From Mucilaginibacter sp. (GTDB lineage Bacteria; Bacteroidota; Bacteroidia; Sphingobacteriales; Sphingobacteriaceae): DNA of 64,000 bases. Numbering within the stretch: position 1 is the first letter of the stretch; every line of letters begins with the position of its first letter. The stretch is from the NCBI RefSeq assembly GCF_025362475.1, contig NZ_JANYGH010000007.1, forward strand, positions 62,001 to 126,000, given 5' to 3'. Below the pieces are notes generated by a model, which was given only the letters and a program-made list of their open reading frames with translations, was not told where the DNA came from and ran no database searches. Positions 46,350 to 55,424 of the stretch are shown here, piece by piece. The translations under genes and the position numbers were made by a program.

Positions 46350-47324
46350 TTGAAGGAACAGAAAAGGATCATATTAATTTCGTTGATAACGGGTATTGTG
46401 TTGATGATGGCAAAGTTTGCCGCCTACTTTTTAACCGCCTCCAATTTTGTACTAACAGATGCAGCCGAAAGCATAGTTAACGTAATAGCCAGCTCCTTCG
46501 CTTTTTTTAGTATTTACCTTTCTTCGCTGCCGCGAGATGAAAACCACCCTTACGGGCACGGTAAAGTTGAATACTTTTCGGTTTTTATTGAGGGAGCGCT
46601 TATAGGTATTGCTGGGGTTATCATCATCATTAAATCAGCCTACAGCGTATTTTATCCCAATATTATTCATGATCTGCTCATCGGTGCGGCCATCATCGGC
46701 GCTACCGGCGTTGTAAACGGTGCTTTGGGTTACTATATGATTCATAAAGGCAAGGCGCTGCATTCCATTACTTTGGATGCTGATGGCCGCCATTTGCTTG
46801 CAGATATGGTAACCAGCAGTGGTTTGGTGGTTGGTTTAATGCTGATTCATTTTACCAGCATCCTATGGCTGGATAGTGCCTTATCTATTTTAGTTGGCTT
46901 ATATATAATATATAGCAGCTATAAGCTGATCCGTAAATCAGTAGCGGGATTAATGGATGAGGCCGATTTTCAGGTGGTAAGGGATGTGGTTAAAGTTTTA
47001 GGCCATCAACGCCGGGATGCCTGGATAGATGTACATAACCTGCGCGCCCAGAAATACGGTAACGAATTGCATATAGATTGCCACCTTACGCTGCCAAATT
47101 ATTTTGATTTAAATACAGTGCATACCGAAGTATCACTGGTTGATAAAATGATTAATCAGGAGGTTGGTATAAAAACCGAACTGTTTATCCATACAGATCC
47201 TTGCGTACCAAATTGTTGCCACTATTGCAGCATGCCCAATTGCCCTATACGCTCGGAGGCCCAAACAGAAACTATTGAATGGACCCTGGATCTTGTTGTA
47301 CGCAATAAAAAACACTTTGAGTAA
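46350..47324 (+). CDS. CDF cation transporter with C-terminal Cys-rich tail
   Basis: 324-residue CDF exporter starting with TTG at 46350 (no closer ATG). Membrane metal site: E40-x3-N44 in TM2 (DAAESIVN) and H148-x3-D152 in TM5 (HLLAD); the usual second TM2 carboxylate is an Asn. HPYGHGK is present. After the cytoplasmic domain the tail holds C285, C289, C290, H291, C293 and C298 (CVPNCCHYCSMPNC), a likely metal-binding cluster. The stop overlaps the Nudix start (TAATG), so the operon is translationally coupled. Confidence 0.85.
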   Translation: MKEQKRIILISLITGIVLMMAKFAAYFLTASNFVLTDAAESIVNVIASSFAFFSIYLSSLPRDENHPYGHGKVEYFSVFIEGALIGIAGVIIIIKSAYSVFYPNIIHDLLIGAAIIGATGVVNGALGYYMIHKGKALHSITLDADGRHLLADMVTSSGLVVGLMLIHFTSILWLDSALSILVGLYIIYSSYKLIRKSVAGLMDEADFQVVRDVVKVLGHQRRDAWIDVHNLRAQKYGNELHIDCHLTLPNYFDLNTVHTEVSLVDKMINQEVGIKTELFIHTDPCVPNCCHYCSMPNCPIRSEAQTETIEWTLDLVVRNKKHFE

Positions 47325-47767
47325 TGGCAGGTTATTTTAATGTACGTGTTTATGGTTTGCTCATTAATGATGATAATGAGGTGCTGGTGAGTGATGAGCA
47401 GGAGTACGGCATGCGCTTTATCAAATTCCCTGGTGGAGGATTGGAATTGGGAGAGGGATTAGCAGACGGATTAAAGCGTGAGTTTGTAGAAGAATGCGAT
47501 TTGCAGGTAGAGATCATCGATCACTTTTATACAACCGATTTTTATGTGCTGTCGGCATTTAATAACTCACAAATAATCAGTGTTTATTATAAAGTTAAAA
47601 GTATCAGCCCTATCAACTTCACCATAAAAACGGTGGAGTATGATTTTGATGGAGAGGGTGACGTATTGCAGGCCTTTAGGTGGGTGAAACTTGACGATCT
47701 GTATCCCGAACATGTAACCTTCCCGGCTGATAAACGTGTGGTAGAATTATTAAGAGAACAATTATGA
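47324..47767 (+). CDS. Nudix hydrolase
   Basis: 147 residues. The Nudix box is complete except for one substitution: GGLELGEGLADGLKREFVEE, then C-D-L where G is usual, matching GX5EX7REUXEEXGU. These enzymes hydrolyse nucleoside diphosphate derivatives. Start ATG overlaps the CDF stop, and its own stop overlaps the bioA start (ATGA). Substrate not predictable. Confidence 0.88.
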   Translation: MAGYFNVRVYGLLINDDNEVLVSDEQEYGMRFIKFPGGGLELGEGLADGLKREFVEECDLQVEIIDHFYTTDFYVLSAFNNSQIISVYYKVKSISPINFTIKTVEYDFDGEGDVLQAFRWVKLDDLYPEHVTFPADKRVVELLREQL

Positions 47768-49029
47768 CTTTACAGGAACGGGATTTAAAAGTAATATGGC
47801 ACCCATACACCCAAATGAAAACTGCCGCGCCGCCTATTCCTATTGTGAGGGGCGAAGGGGCTTTGTTGTTTGATGAAACGGGGAAACAATATATAGATGC
47901 CGTATCATCATGGTGGGTAAATATCCATGGGCACGCGCATCCTTACATCGCTAAAAAAGTTGCCGAGCAACTGCAAAAGCTGGAGCATGTAATTTTTGCT
48001 GGCTTTACGCATGAAGGCGCCGTTGAACTGGCCGAGCGTTTATTGGCTATTTTGCCCGATAATCAGCAAAAAGCATTTTACTCAGATAATGGCTCAACAG
48101 CTATTGAAGTGGCCATTAAAATGTGCCTGCAATATTGGCTAAACAAAGGCGATCAGCGTACAAAAATACTGGCCTTTAATAATGCCTATCACGGTGATAC
48201 CTTCGGCGCTATGGCCGTGAGCGGCCGCAGCGCGTTTACCAAAGCTTTTGATAGCCTGCTGTTTGAGGTAGAGTTTATTGATACACCAAATAAGGAAAAT
48301 ATAGATGATCTTAAATCTCATATCTCCAATCTGAAATCAGAATTAGCCTGTTTTATTTTTGAGCCATTGGTACAAGGATCAAGCGGAATGCTGATGTACG
48401 AAGCAGAGTATCTGGATGAGCTGATGGCCCACTGCAAACAGGAGGGGGTGCTGATGATAGATGATGAGGTATTTACCGGCTTTGGCAGAACAGGGAAGGC
48501 ATTTGCCTGTAATTACCTGGAAACCAAGCCCGACATCATGTGTTTTTCCAAAGGCTTAACCGGCGGAACTATGGCCCTGGGTTTAACAACCTGTACCCTG
48601 CAGATCTACGATGCTTTTTTATCGGACGATAGATTAAAAACCTTGTTTCACGGGCATTCATTTACAGCTAACCCTATTGCCTGCGCTTCGGCTTTGGCAA
48701 GTTTAGATCTCTTTCAGCAGCCGGATACTGAAGCCAATATTCAACGCATTGTAGCTGCGCACGCTCAGTTTGGTAACAAGATCAAACATCACCCTAAAAT
48801 AAAAACCGTAAGGCAAACAGGCTCCATTTTAGCTATGGAATGGGAAACCGGGGATAATACATCGTACTTTAATTCGCTGCGCGATAAACTATATCATTAC
48901 TTTTTAGCTGCCGGTATTATACTGCGCCCGCTGGGCAACGTAATTTACATTTTACCCCCATATTGCATTACCGACGATGAACTGCAGTATGTTTACAATA
49001 AAATAGAGCAGGCCCTTCAAGAACTATAA
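47764..49029 (+). CDS. bioA: Adenosylmethionine-8-amino-7-oxononanoate aminotransferase
   Basis: 421-residue PLP class III aminotransferase of biotin synthesis, converting KAPA to DAPA using S-adenosylmethionine. WHPYTQMK at the N-terminus, SSWWVNIHGHAHP, DDEVFTGFGRTGKAF, CFSKGLTGG (PLP Lys) and HGHSFTANPIACA are diagnostic. Residues about 178-192 (NIDDLKSHISNLKSELA) are encoded by a low-complexity phrase resembling dispersed intergenic repeats of this phylum. In an operon with CDF, Nudix and the diiron gene; no other bio gene is in the window. Confidence 0.93.
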   Translation: MTLQERDLKVIWHPYTQMKTAAPPIPIVRGEGALLFDETGKQYIDAVSSWWVNIHGHAHPYIAKKVAEQLQKLEHVIFAGFTHEGAVELAERLLAILPDNQQKAFYSDNGSTAIEVAIKMCLQYWLNKGDQRTKILAFNNAYHGDTFGAMAVSGRSAFTKAFDSLLFEVEFIDTPNKENIDDLKSHISNLKSELACFIFEPLVQGSSGMLMYEAEYLDELMAHCKQEGVLMIDDEVFTGFGRTGKAFACNYLETKPDIMCFSKGLTGGTMALGLTTCTLQIYDAFLSDDRLKTLFHGHSFTANPIACASALASLDLFQQPDTEANIQRIVAAHAQFGNKIKHHPKIKTVRQTGSILAMEWETGDNTSYFNSLRDKLYHYFLAAGIILRPLGNVIYILPPYCITDDELQYVYNKIEQALQEL

Positions 49030-49030
49030 C

Positions 49031-49636
49031 ATGATGTTAAATAAACTTTTACCTCAAATAATAGCCGACAATCAGTTACACTCACGGTGGTTAAACACGC
49101 TGTCGCTGATGGAAAATACCGGTGCGCGCAAGATCTCGGCAAGTGAAGATCCGCTGACGGTGACTTATATCATCCTGAAACATGCTGCCGAGGAGCATCG
49201 CCATGCCTTCTATTTAAAAAAACAGCTGGAAAAAACGGGAGTTGAATTACCAACCTATGCTGCTGAATACCTGCTGGCCCCCGGTTCAAGCAAATATTAT
49301 TTAAACCAGTTGGATATTGATGTTTGCCGGTACCTTAAAACCGAGTTAAACCTTACCGGTGCCGAACTTCGCTTTGCCGCCTACCTGCTGGTAACTTACG
49401 CCATTGAAGTACGTGCTGATGAACTTTACCCTATTTACCAGGCTGCCCTTGACGAAGCTGGCAGCAAAGTGAATGTAAAATCAATCATCCTGGAGGAAGA
49501 AGGCCACCTGGAAGAAATGCTGAACCAACTGCACAAATTCTCGCCCGACTGGGAAAAGCACGCCAATAAAGCTGTCGCGTTTGAAACCAGGTTATTTAAT
49601 ATGTGGGTAGAGCAGTTGGGGACTTCGCTGAAGTAA
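49031..49636 (+). CDS. Ferritin-like diiron protein, function unknown
   Basis: 201 residues, almost all helical. The ligand pattern of a ferritin-like diiron site can be read: E28 in helix 1, E55-x2-H58 in helix 2 (AEEHRHAF), E126 in helix 3 (TYAIEVRADELY) and E156-x2-H159 in helix 4 (LEEEGHLEEM). I do not recognise the family. One base after bioA and the last gene of the operon, so a role in pimelate/biotin metabolism or in oxidative chemistry linked to the operon is possible, but this is inference. Confidence 0.65.
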   Translation: MMLNKLLPQIIADNQLHSRWLNTLSLMENTGARKISASEDPLTVTYIILKHAAEEHRHAFYLKKQLEKTGVELPTYAAEYLLAPGSSKYYLNQLDIDVCRYLKTELNLTGAELRFAAYLLVTYAIEVRADELYPIYQAALDEAGSKVNVKSIILEEEGHLEEMLNQLHKFSPDWEKHANKAVAFETRLFNMWVEQLGTSLK

Positions 49637-49643
49637 AGCGCCG

Positions 49644-49723
49644 GAATCAGAATTTACAGAATTTGAAAATCCACAGAATTTCTCATCATTCTGCTCATTC
49701 TAAAATTCTGTAAATTCTGATTC
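49644..49723. repeat. Dispersed hairpin repeat with 21-bp perfect arms
   Basis: GAATCAGAATTTACAGAATT (49644-49663, plus one T) is perfectly complementary to 49703-49723. It fills the gap between convergent diiron and LTA-synthase-like genes and could terminate both. Related to the repeats at 25171 and 45013. Confidence 0.85.
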
Positions 49724-49729
49724 AGACAG

Positions 49730-51610
49730 TTAATAACCCATATACTCCGTATACACCTCCTGCAAAAATGCCTTGCCATATAACAATGCCCTTTCAGTAT
49801 CTTTTTGATCGGCATTTTTATTACCGGTATAAACTATCCTTTTGCCAGAGTTATCATAGGATACCGTTTGCTGAGGCATCATAAAACAAAAACCGTTATC
49901 CCAGTTAAAAAAAGCAAAATCGGCCGTGCCGGGGTTAAGCAAATCTTTTGACCATTTAAATTGCTTATGGGGCAGATTCAACTGCGCAAACAGGGTGGCG
50001 GCAATATCTGTTTGACCTCCTAATTTGCTGATTTTTTTGCCGCGGTATGCTGGTTTTATCACATCGCCAAAAAATAAAAGAGGGATATGGTATTTTACCG
50101 GGTTGTAGGCCTCTGATATATTATGAGGCAGGCGATGGCCATGATCGGCCACTAAAATGAATAGCGTATTTTTATACCAGTCCTGCAGTTTGGCCTGCTC
50201 AAAATAAGCGTTAAGGCATGAGTCGGTAAAGTAAGCGGTACTCCTGAATTTGTTGCTCGCGTCTCCATCCTTATCGTCTTCAGGAAAATGCCCTTTTACG
50301 GGTAATATAAAAGGTTCGTGATTGGTTGAAGTTTGCAGGTATGTAAAAAAAGGCTGTTTTTGCTGTTGCGCGTATTGCAGATGCTTAGTTAACAGTAGAT
50401 CATCATATACACCCCATTGGGTTTTAATCTGGCTTTTGGTAAAGGTAAGCTCATCGGTAATTTGATCAACCTGGTGGCTTTTCATAAAGGTGTTAAAGTG
50501 CATATAGCTGCTTTTACCACCATAAAAGTATGATGTTGCGTAACCGGCATTTTTTAAAGTTGTAGCTATGGCCGGCAGTTTTGCCTGTTTCAATGTATCC
50601 GAAACTATGGTACGTATAGCTTGCGAGGGGAAGCCACTCATAATGGAGATGATACCCTTATCAGTACGATCTGCAGAGGAGTAAATGTTATTAAACAGGA
50701 TGCCGTTTTTAATGAATTTTTCAAAATTTGGAGCAACACCTTTATCGCCTCCTAATGATTCAATAACATCCGCGGTATAACTTTCCATCTGGATGATCAC
50801 CACATTGGGATGATTGGTGGTTAATATCCTTAAGGTGCTGTCGTTTTTAACGTTGTAAGCTTCTGCTACTACTTGTGTTGCACTGCCCGGTTGCAAAAAA
50901 AGGAAAGGATTGTATGGCGTACGCAAATTTTCAACCACATTATTAAACAGGTTCCACTCGGTATTGAGGGCAGCCTGGTTCAGAAACTCATGGTCGGAAA
51001 AATAGGCCGAGTTTTGGTTTACAGGTACGGATTGAAGACCTCCCCGTATCAGCAGGAAATTAAAGAACAGCAGCAGGATAATAAGCACCGCTTTAAGCCG
51101 GGGTTCAATCTTAGGCTTTTTAAACTGGTAGTCAATTATCTTGTTGGACAGCAATATGCCGGCTCCTAACAATGCCAGGCAAATAATAATACATCGGCCA
51201 ACCGGAGACGATCCCGAAGAGGCCAGTGCTTCTGAGGGCGCATTGTACAGTGATGCAAATACCCTGAACACAACTTTGGTGCCCCATTCGCGAAATATAT
51301 TGAAGTTAAGCCCTGTATTTAGCGAGATGCAAAACAGGCAAAACCAAACATATACTTTAAGCCAAATGGGTTTTATATATGATTTTGGGAAACACCAGTT
51401 AACAATAAATACCAGTAGGGGGATGGCGCTGATATATGCCGCTGCGGATGCATCAAGCCTTAGGCCATAGTAAAAGGTTTGCAGTATTTCGCCCAAACCG
51501 GCTACTTTAAGTTTAGGCAGAAAATATAATTCAAATGTTACCCTGGTTATTGCAAAGAACAATATCCAGAACACAAAAAATCTGATTAAACTAAAAAGGT
51601 TTCTTAACAT
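49730..51610 (-). CDS. LTA-synthase-like sulfatase-fold phosphotransferase
   Basis: 626 residues: five membrane helices in the first 190 residues, then a periplasmic alkaline-phosphatase-superfamily (sulfatase) domain. VIIQMESYTADVIESLGG (metal Glu), SSADRTDKGIISIMSGFPSQ (Thr nucleophile region) and ILVADHGHRLP (metal Asp/His) are the family marks. Gram-negative relatives transfer phosphoglycerol or phosphoethanolamine to glycans; a periplasmic envelope-modifying role is likely. Substrate unknown. Confidence 0.88.
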   Translation of the reverse strand: MLRNLFSLIRFFVFWILFFAITRVTFELYFLPKLKVAGLGEILQTFYYGLRLDASAAAYISAIPLLVFIVNWCFPKSYIKPIWLKVYVWFCLFCISLNTGLNFNIFREWGTKVVFRVFASLYNAPSEALASSGSSPVGRCIIICLALLGAGILLSNKIIDYQFKKPKIEPRLKAVLIILLLFFNFLLIRGGLQSVPVNQNSAYFSDHEFLNQAALNTEWNLFNNVVENLRTPYNPFLFLQPGSATQVVAEAYNVKNDSTLRILTTNHPNVVIIQMESYTADVIESLGGDKGVAPNFEKFIKNGILFNNIYSSADRTDKGIISIMSGFPSQAIRTIVSDTLKQAKLPAIATTLKNAGYATSYFYGGKSSYMHFNTFMKSHQVDQITDELTFTKSQIKTQWGVYDDLLLTKHLQYAQQQKQPFFTYLQTSTNHEPFILPVKGHFPEDDKDGDASNKFRSTAYFTDSCLNAYFEQAKLQDWYKNTLFILVADHGHRLPHNISEAYNPVKYHIPLLFFGDVIKPAYRGKKISKLGGQTDIAATLFAQLNLPHKQFKWSKDLLNPGTADFAFFNWDNGFCFMMPQQTVSYDNSGKRIVYTGNKNADQKDTERALLYGKAFLQEVYTEYMGY

Positions 51611-51678
51611 AAGGGGTACAAAAGTAGTACTTTAACCCCAATGTTAAGAAACCTTTAATGAATAGTTAATGAAGTGGA

Positions 51679-52323
51679 TTATCTTCCTCCACGCATCGCT
51701 TTCAAATCATCCATGGTGATCTTTTCAAAATCAGCAGGAATGCTAAATGTGCCTGCAGGTACTTTCTGCTCGGTTACACTTTTTACAGTAACCTCGGTTG
51801 ATCGTCCTTCGCTAAATGAAGTATACTGAACTGGGAAGCCGCCAACACCCGCGTAATATTTTGCAATACCTGCCAATGGGATTTCCACATCATTGGTAAC
51901 CCATATATCATAAGTTTTGCTGGTTTTTGAATCTGTAGCTACTACCTTTTTGCAGTTAAAGCCCGAGATTACTTTAGTTTCGGTGCTGGGTGCAAAGGTA
52001 AATTTAGGCATACCCGCTATTGCCTGGTCAATATCATCGGGGCTGGCTATCGCTGCTTTTTTGATGTTTGCAACAGCAACATCAACTAATATCACCATCG
52101 ATTTGCTATTTGCGTCGGTAATGATCTTGATATTGGCCGGGCCATTTGAAAAAGCAAACGCGTTTGAATCGGCCCTGAAATAGCTTTTAGCGTTTATTTG
52201 TTGCCCCATCATTGATGTAGTAAAGTCAACTACGCCTTCGGTGTATTTTTTTTGTGCGCTTGCACTCATGGTGGTTGCGGTAAGGGCCAAACCCAGGGCA
52301 ACATTTAAAAATTTTATCCTCAT
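51679..52323 (-). CDS. Secreted DUF4412-like protein
   Basis: 214 residues. Signal peptide MRIKFLNVALGLALTATTMS ending near ASAQ. The mature part reads as beta-rich, with FTFAPSTETKVISGFNCKKV, TYDIWVTNDVEIPLAGIAKY and ending in FSIPADFEKITMDDL, the usual arrangement of DUF4412, a periplasmic beta-sandwich family. Function unknown. Minus strand, downstream of ComEC. Confidence 0.8.
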   Translation of the reverse strand: MRIKFLNVALGLALTATTMSASAQKKYTEGVVDFTTSMMGQQINAKSYFRADSNAFAFSNGPANIKIITDANSKSMVILVDVAVANIKKAAIASPDDIDQAIAGMPKFTFAPSTETKVISGFNCKKVVATDSKTSKTYDIWVTNDVEIPLAGIAKYYAGVGGFPVQYTSFSEGRSTEVTVKSVTEQKVPAGTFSIPADFEKITMDDLKAMRGGR

Positions 52324-52389
52324 TTTTTTAGTTTGATTAATACCAATTTACTTGTTTTTAGTTAAAAGACAAATTTATCGGCGTTTAGT

Positions 52390-54501
52390 TTAATGTTGGT
52401 AATTAGATGCTGTTATTAATGAAATGTTACGTTTTAATATTTGGCACTTTATATGCAAACGTTTTGCTTCGCTTTCAAACTTAACAATAGTTTGGTTGCT
52501 GTTGCTGCCATCAATTACAAGCATTTGGTAATCAAAGTACTTGTTGATTGCAAATAAGCTTGAATGCGGATTGCCCGTTATATAAAGAAAATTGGTTTTT
52601 AATTTTTGTTGTAAAGGCTGGTTTTGTAATTGCTTATCAAATATAATTATTCTTTTATCGTAAAACTGGATAAGAGCGCCCTGTTTTTTTAAGTAAGGCA
52701 AACCGATGTTTTGATTCGGTTTTATAATTTGAGCATCGTTTACCTGCGTGCTATCCAGGTATGGCCTTACCGAATAATTGAAGTTTCTGTCTGTATCGGT
52801 AAGGTTGGTTAATATAACCGCGCTGTTGCCGCTTTTAAATACAATGCCGGTGTTTTTACGCAGGTTTAAAAAGGCTACGGAATTAGCAGTTTCGGCACGG
52901 TATTTTTTTATGCTGATACTGGTACAAACCAGCAGCATGCAGACTATCGCCAGCTTTATCAGCCATGATTTTTTATCATACAAAAAGTAAAACAGGCTAA
53001 TGATAATGATATAAAGTAACAGGTACTCGGGTATGGTTAGCCATATTTTACTGATGCCTGCAAATGGGGCATGTTCTATTAAGGTCAATGCCTTATTCAT
53101 GAACAGTATGGTTTGCTCCAATACATAAGCTAATGCACCCGATAGCATCGGTACCCACGAAAACATAAGGTAGGCAATTCCACTATACATAATAATAGTG
53201 GTGGGGATAATGATAAGCAAGTTGCTGAGTAAAAAATAAACCGGGAACTGGTGAAAATATAGCGCGCTCAATGGAAAAGTTATCACCTGTGCCGCTATAG
53301 ATATGGAGCAGGCTGCCCAAAGCTTATCGGCCCATTTGTTTTTAAACTCAAACCATTTATACACCAAAGGCTGCAAAATTACCAGGCCTGCCACGGCGAG
53401 GTATGAGAGCTGAAACCCTACGTCAACAATAAAAAGCGGATTATAAAGCAACAGTATAAATGCCGATATAGCCAGTATATTAAGCATATTGATGTACCGG
53501 GCATAAGTTTTACCTATAATAACCATACTGATCATTACGGCGGCCCGGCAAACTGCCGGCGAAAAGCCGCTGAGCATAGAGTAGTACCAAATAAGCAGGA
53601 TAATGATGCAGGCTTTAATATGCCTGCCATAACGGTAAGTGTTTAAAAAGCCCAGCACCCATTGCAGCAACAGGTATATTATAGCCACATGCGCCCCCGA
53701 AACAGAAAGCACATGGATGGTGCCTGTTTTTGAATAAGCCTGCAAAATATCATTGCTTAAATCGGCTTTGTAGCCCAGTATCAGGGTTGATGCCACGGCA
53801 ATAGCTTGCTGATCATGCATTTGCCCGCGAAATTTGATCACCATTTGTTGCCGCAACCTGAGCGAAAAGGCGATAAGCGGATTACCCGTATCATGTTTTA
53901 TTACGCGGTACATGCCCGGGTATAAAAACGCCTGGTAGTAAATGTTTTGATGCGCCAGGTATTTTTTATAGTTGAACTCGCCCGGATTAAACGGTGGGTC
54001 AATAGCATTATACTTAGCAGGTATCAGCAGCTCATCGCCATATTGCAGCGCTATTGATGCACTATCTTTTATAGTGATAAGCAAGGTGCCATTAGTTCCC
54101 GTAGCTTTTTTATAGTTGATGTTTTGCTGTACCGATGCTGTAAACCTCAACAGTCCGTTTTTAAGTTGCGGCTCATTGGTGATCTTGACCACAAAATACT
54201 GGGCGGCCGACTTTGAAAAATGGCGTTCATTAGCCAGTTCGTTATAATTAACAGCGCTGATGCAACCTGCGGCAAGTAAAACAAAAGTCATCAGCAAACC
54301 GCCCAGCCAGCGCGCCTTGTAAATAGCAAAACGTTTATAGGTTAAATTGAGGAAGATAAAGACTAAAGCGAGTCCGATAAAAATGCCCCAAAGCACAGGC
54401 AAGTAAGCAGCCTCAATAAAGCTGATACCTAAACCAATCCCCAGCAAAAACGGCAGGAGTAATACAACAAACGGAACCTCGCCTTTATGATTTGCGATCA
54501 T
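52390..54501 (-). CDS. ComEC/Rec2-family DNA-uptake channel
   Basis: 703 residues with about ten membrane helices. The N-terminal OB-like region (PQLKNGLLRFTASVQQNINY) and the Competence domain (SKTGTIHVLSVSGAHVAIIY, the hallmark Ser-Gly-Ala-His) are clear. The C-terminal region (about 560-703) is metallo-beta-lactamase-like in position but lacks the HxHxDH zinc motif, as in other Bacteroidota. It should conduct one DNA strand across the inner membrane in natural transformation. Confidence 0.88.
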   Translation of the reverse strand: MIANHKGEVPFVVLLLPFLLGIGLGISFIEAAYLPVLWGIFIGLALVFIFLNLTYKRFAIYKARWLGGLLMTFVLLAAGCISAVNYNELANERHFSKSAAQYFVVKITNEPQLKNGLLRFTASVQQNINYKKATGTNGTLLITIKDSASIALQYGDELLIPAKYNAIDPPFNPGEFNYKKYLAHQNIYYQAFLYPGMYRVIKHDTGNPLIAFSLRLRQQMVIKFRGQMHDQQAIAVASTLILGYKADLSNDILQAYSKTGTIHVLSVSGAHVAIIYLLLQWVLGFLNTYRYGRHIKACIIILLIWYYSMLSGFSPAVCRAAVMISMVIIGKTYARYINMLNILAISAFILLLYNPLFIVDVGFQLSYLAVAGLVILQPLVYKWFEFKNKWADKLWAACSISIAAQVITFPLSALYFHQFPVYFLLSNLLIIIPTTIIMYSGIAYLMFSWVPMLSGALAYVLEQTILFMNKALTLIEHAPFAGISKIWLTIPEYLLLYIIIISLFYFLYDKKSWLIKLAIVCMLLVCTSISIKKYRAETANSVAFLNLRKNTGIVFKSGNSAVILTNLTDTDRNFNYSVRPYLDSTQVNDAQIIKPNQNIGLPYLKKQGALIQFYDKRIIIFDKQLQNQPLQQKLKTNFLYITGNPHSSLFAINKYFDYQMLVIDGSNSNQTIVKFESEAKRLHIKCQILKRNISLITASNYQH

Positions 54502-54543
54502 TTATTTGGTAGCAAGCAATAAAGATATGTTTTAGGCCCGTAC

Positions 54544-54879
54544 CTACAACTGGTCGCGCACTTCGAGCAGGAATTTTTTTATATTTTCAAGGGAATCAAT
54601 AACGCGTTGGTTCTCGCGGGTATCGCCCATGTTATTTTTTAGATGATCTTTAGCCCCGTTAAGTGTATAGCCTTTATCGCGGATGAGGTGAAAGATGATC
54701 TTGAAATTTTCAAGGTCTTCGGGTGTAAAATAGCGGTTGCCTTTTTTGTTCTTTTTGGGTTGCAGTACATCAAATTCCTTTTCATAGAAACGGATCAGCG
54801 ACTGATTCACATCAAACATGGCCGATACTTCGCCCATGGTATAATACATCTTGCTTATCTCGCGGTCTTTGTAAGGCAT
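54544..54879 (-). CDS. MerR-family transcriptional regulator
   Basis: 111 residues from M at 54879, MPYKDREISKMYYTMGEVSA. The HTH (YYTMGEVSAMFDVNQSLIRF YEKEF region) is followed by a helical tail. A longer ORF to 54957 adds 26 residues encoded by a low-complexity repeat (KKSEIENPKFEIKR), and a minus-strand TACATTTG box (54890-54883) sits inside it, right before ATG 54879; both support the shorter start. The family is widespread in this phylum; targets unknown. Confidence 0.8.
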   Translation of the reverse strand: MPYKDREISKMYYTMGEVSAMFDVNQSLIRFYEKEFDVLQPKKNKKGNRYFTPEDLENFKIIFHLIRDKGYTLNGAKDHLKNNMGDTRENQRVIDSLENIKKFLLEVRDQL

Positions 54880-54882
54880 ATG

Positions 54883-54890
54883 CAAATGTA
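54883..54890 (-). promoter_or_regulatory. -7 box of the MerR regulator, start-codon-proximal
   Basis: Minus-strand TACATTTG at 54890-54883 fits TAnnTTTG; the ATG begins four bases beyond its end, so the mRNA would be leaderless or nearly so. It matches, base for base, the alaS -7 box. Confidence 0.45.
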
Positions 54891-55041
54891 TTCTTTTGAT
54901 TTCGAATTTGGGATTTTCGATTTCGGATTTTTTGTCTGGTCCTAAATTATTTATCATCCCAGTTCTTCGGCAGAATACCCGGTTGATATATTACAAATAG
55001 CGGAAAAGAGAAAATAATCCCATTCAAATATCTTCGGGCTG

Positions 55042-55242
55042 TTATTTGGTTTCTGTCCAGGGCAGGGATGAGGTTTTGCCGCTTAACAGATCGGCTTTAC
55101 GGCGGGCTAATTCTTGCATATGTTCATCTGAAATGATGGGGGCATCATTATCCATGCTGAATCGATAATTTAAACTTTTAAGAAAAGCTAAAAGTACTTT
55201 CTTTTCCTGTTCGTTTTGAATCTCTATTTTTACTGTCTCCAT
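55042..55242 (-). CDS. Solitary antitoxin-like small protein
   Basis: 66 residues: METVKIEIQNEQEKKVLLAF followed by LKSLNY, then a helix HMQELARRKADLLSGKTSSL ending PWTETK. The C-terminal helix followed by (W)xE is shared by antitoxins of RelE/ParE-type modules in Bacteroidota. No toxin gene follows; the next 80 bases in another frame read EWDYFLFSAICNISTGYSAE, which is not a toxin start. Function as antitoxin is inference. Confidence 0.55.
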   Translation of the reverse strand: METVKIEIQNEQEKKVLLAFLKSLNYRFSMDNDAPIISDEHMQELARRKADLLSGKTSSLPWTETK

Positions 55243-55424
55243 GTTGCAAATTTAATCTTTATTTAATTAAAGTCCAATTAAGCAATAAGTTATGATCTCA
55301 AAAAATAAAGTGCTTTCTTGTCAGGAAAATTGCGGGTTAGCTTATAATATTATCATCTTTCACCTCTGGAAATATGATAAATAAGTGAAAAAATAATAAT
55401 ATCTTTCATCCACCTAATTATTAT

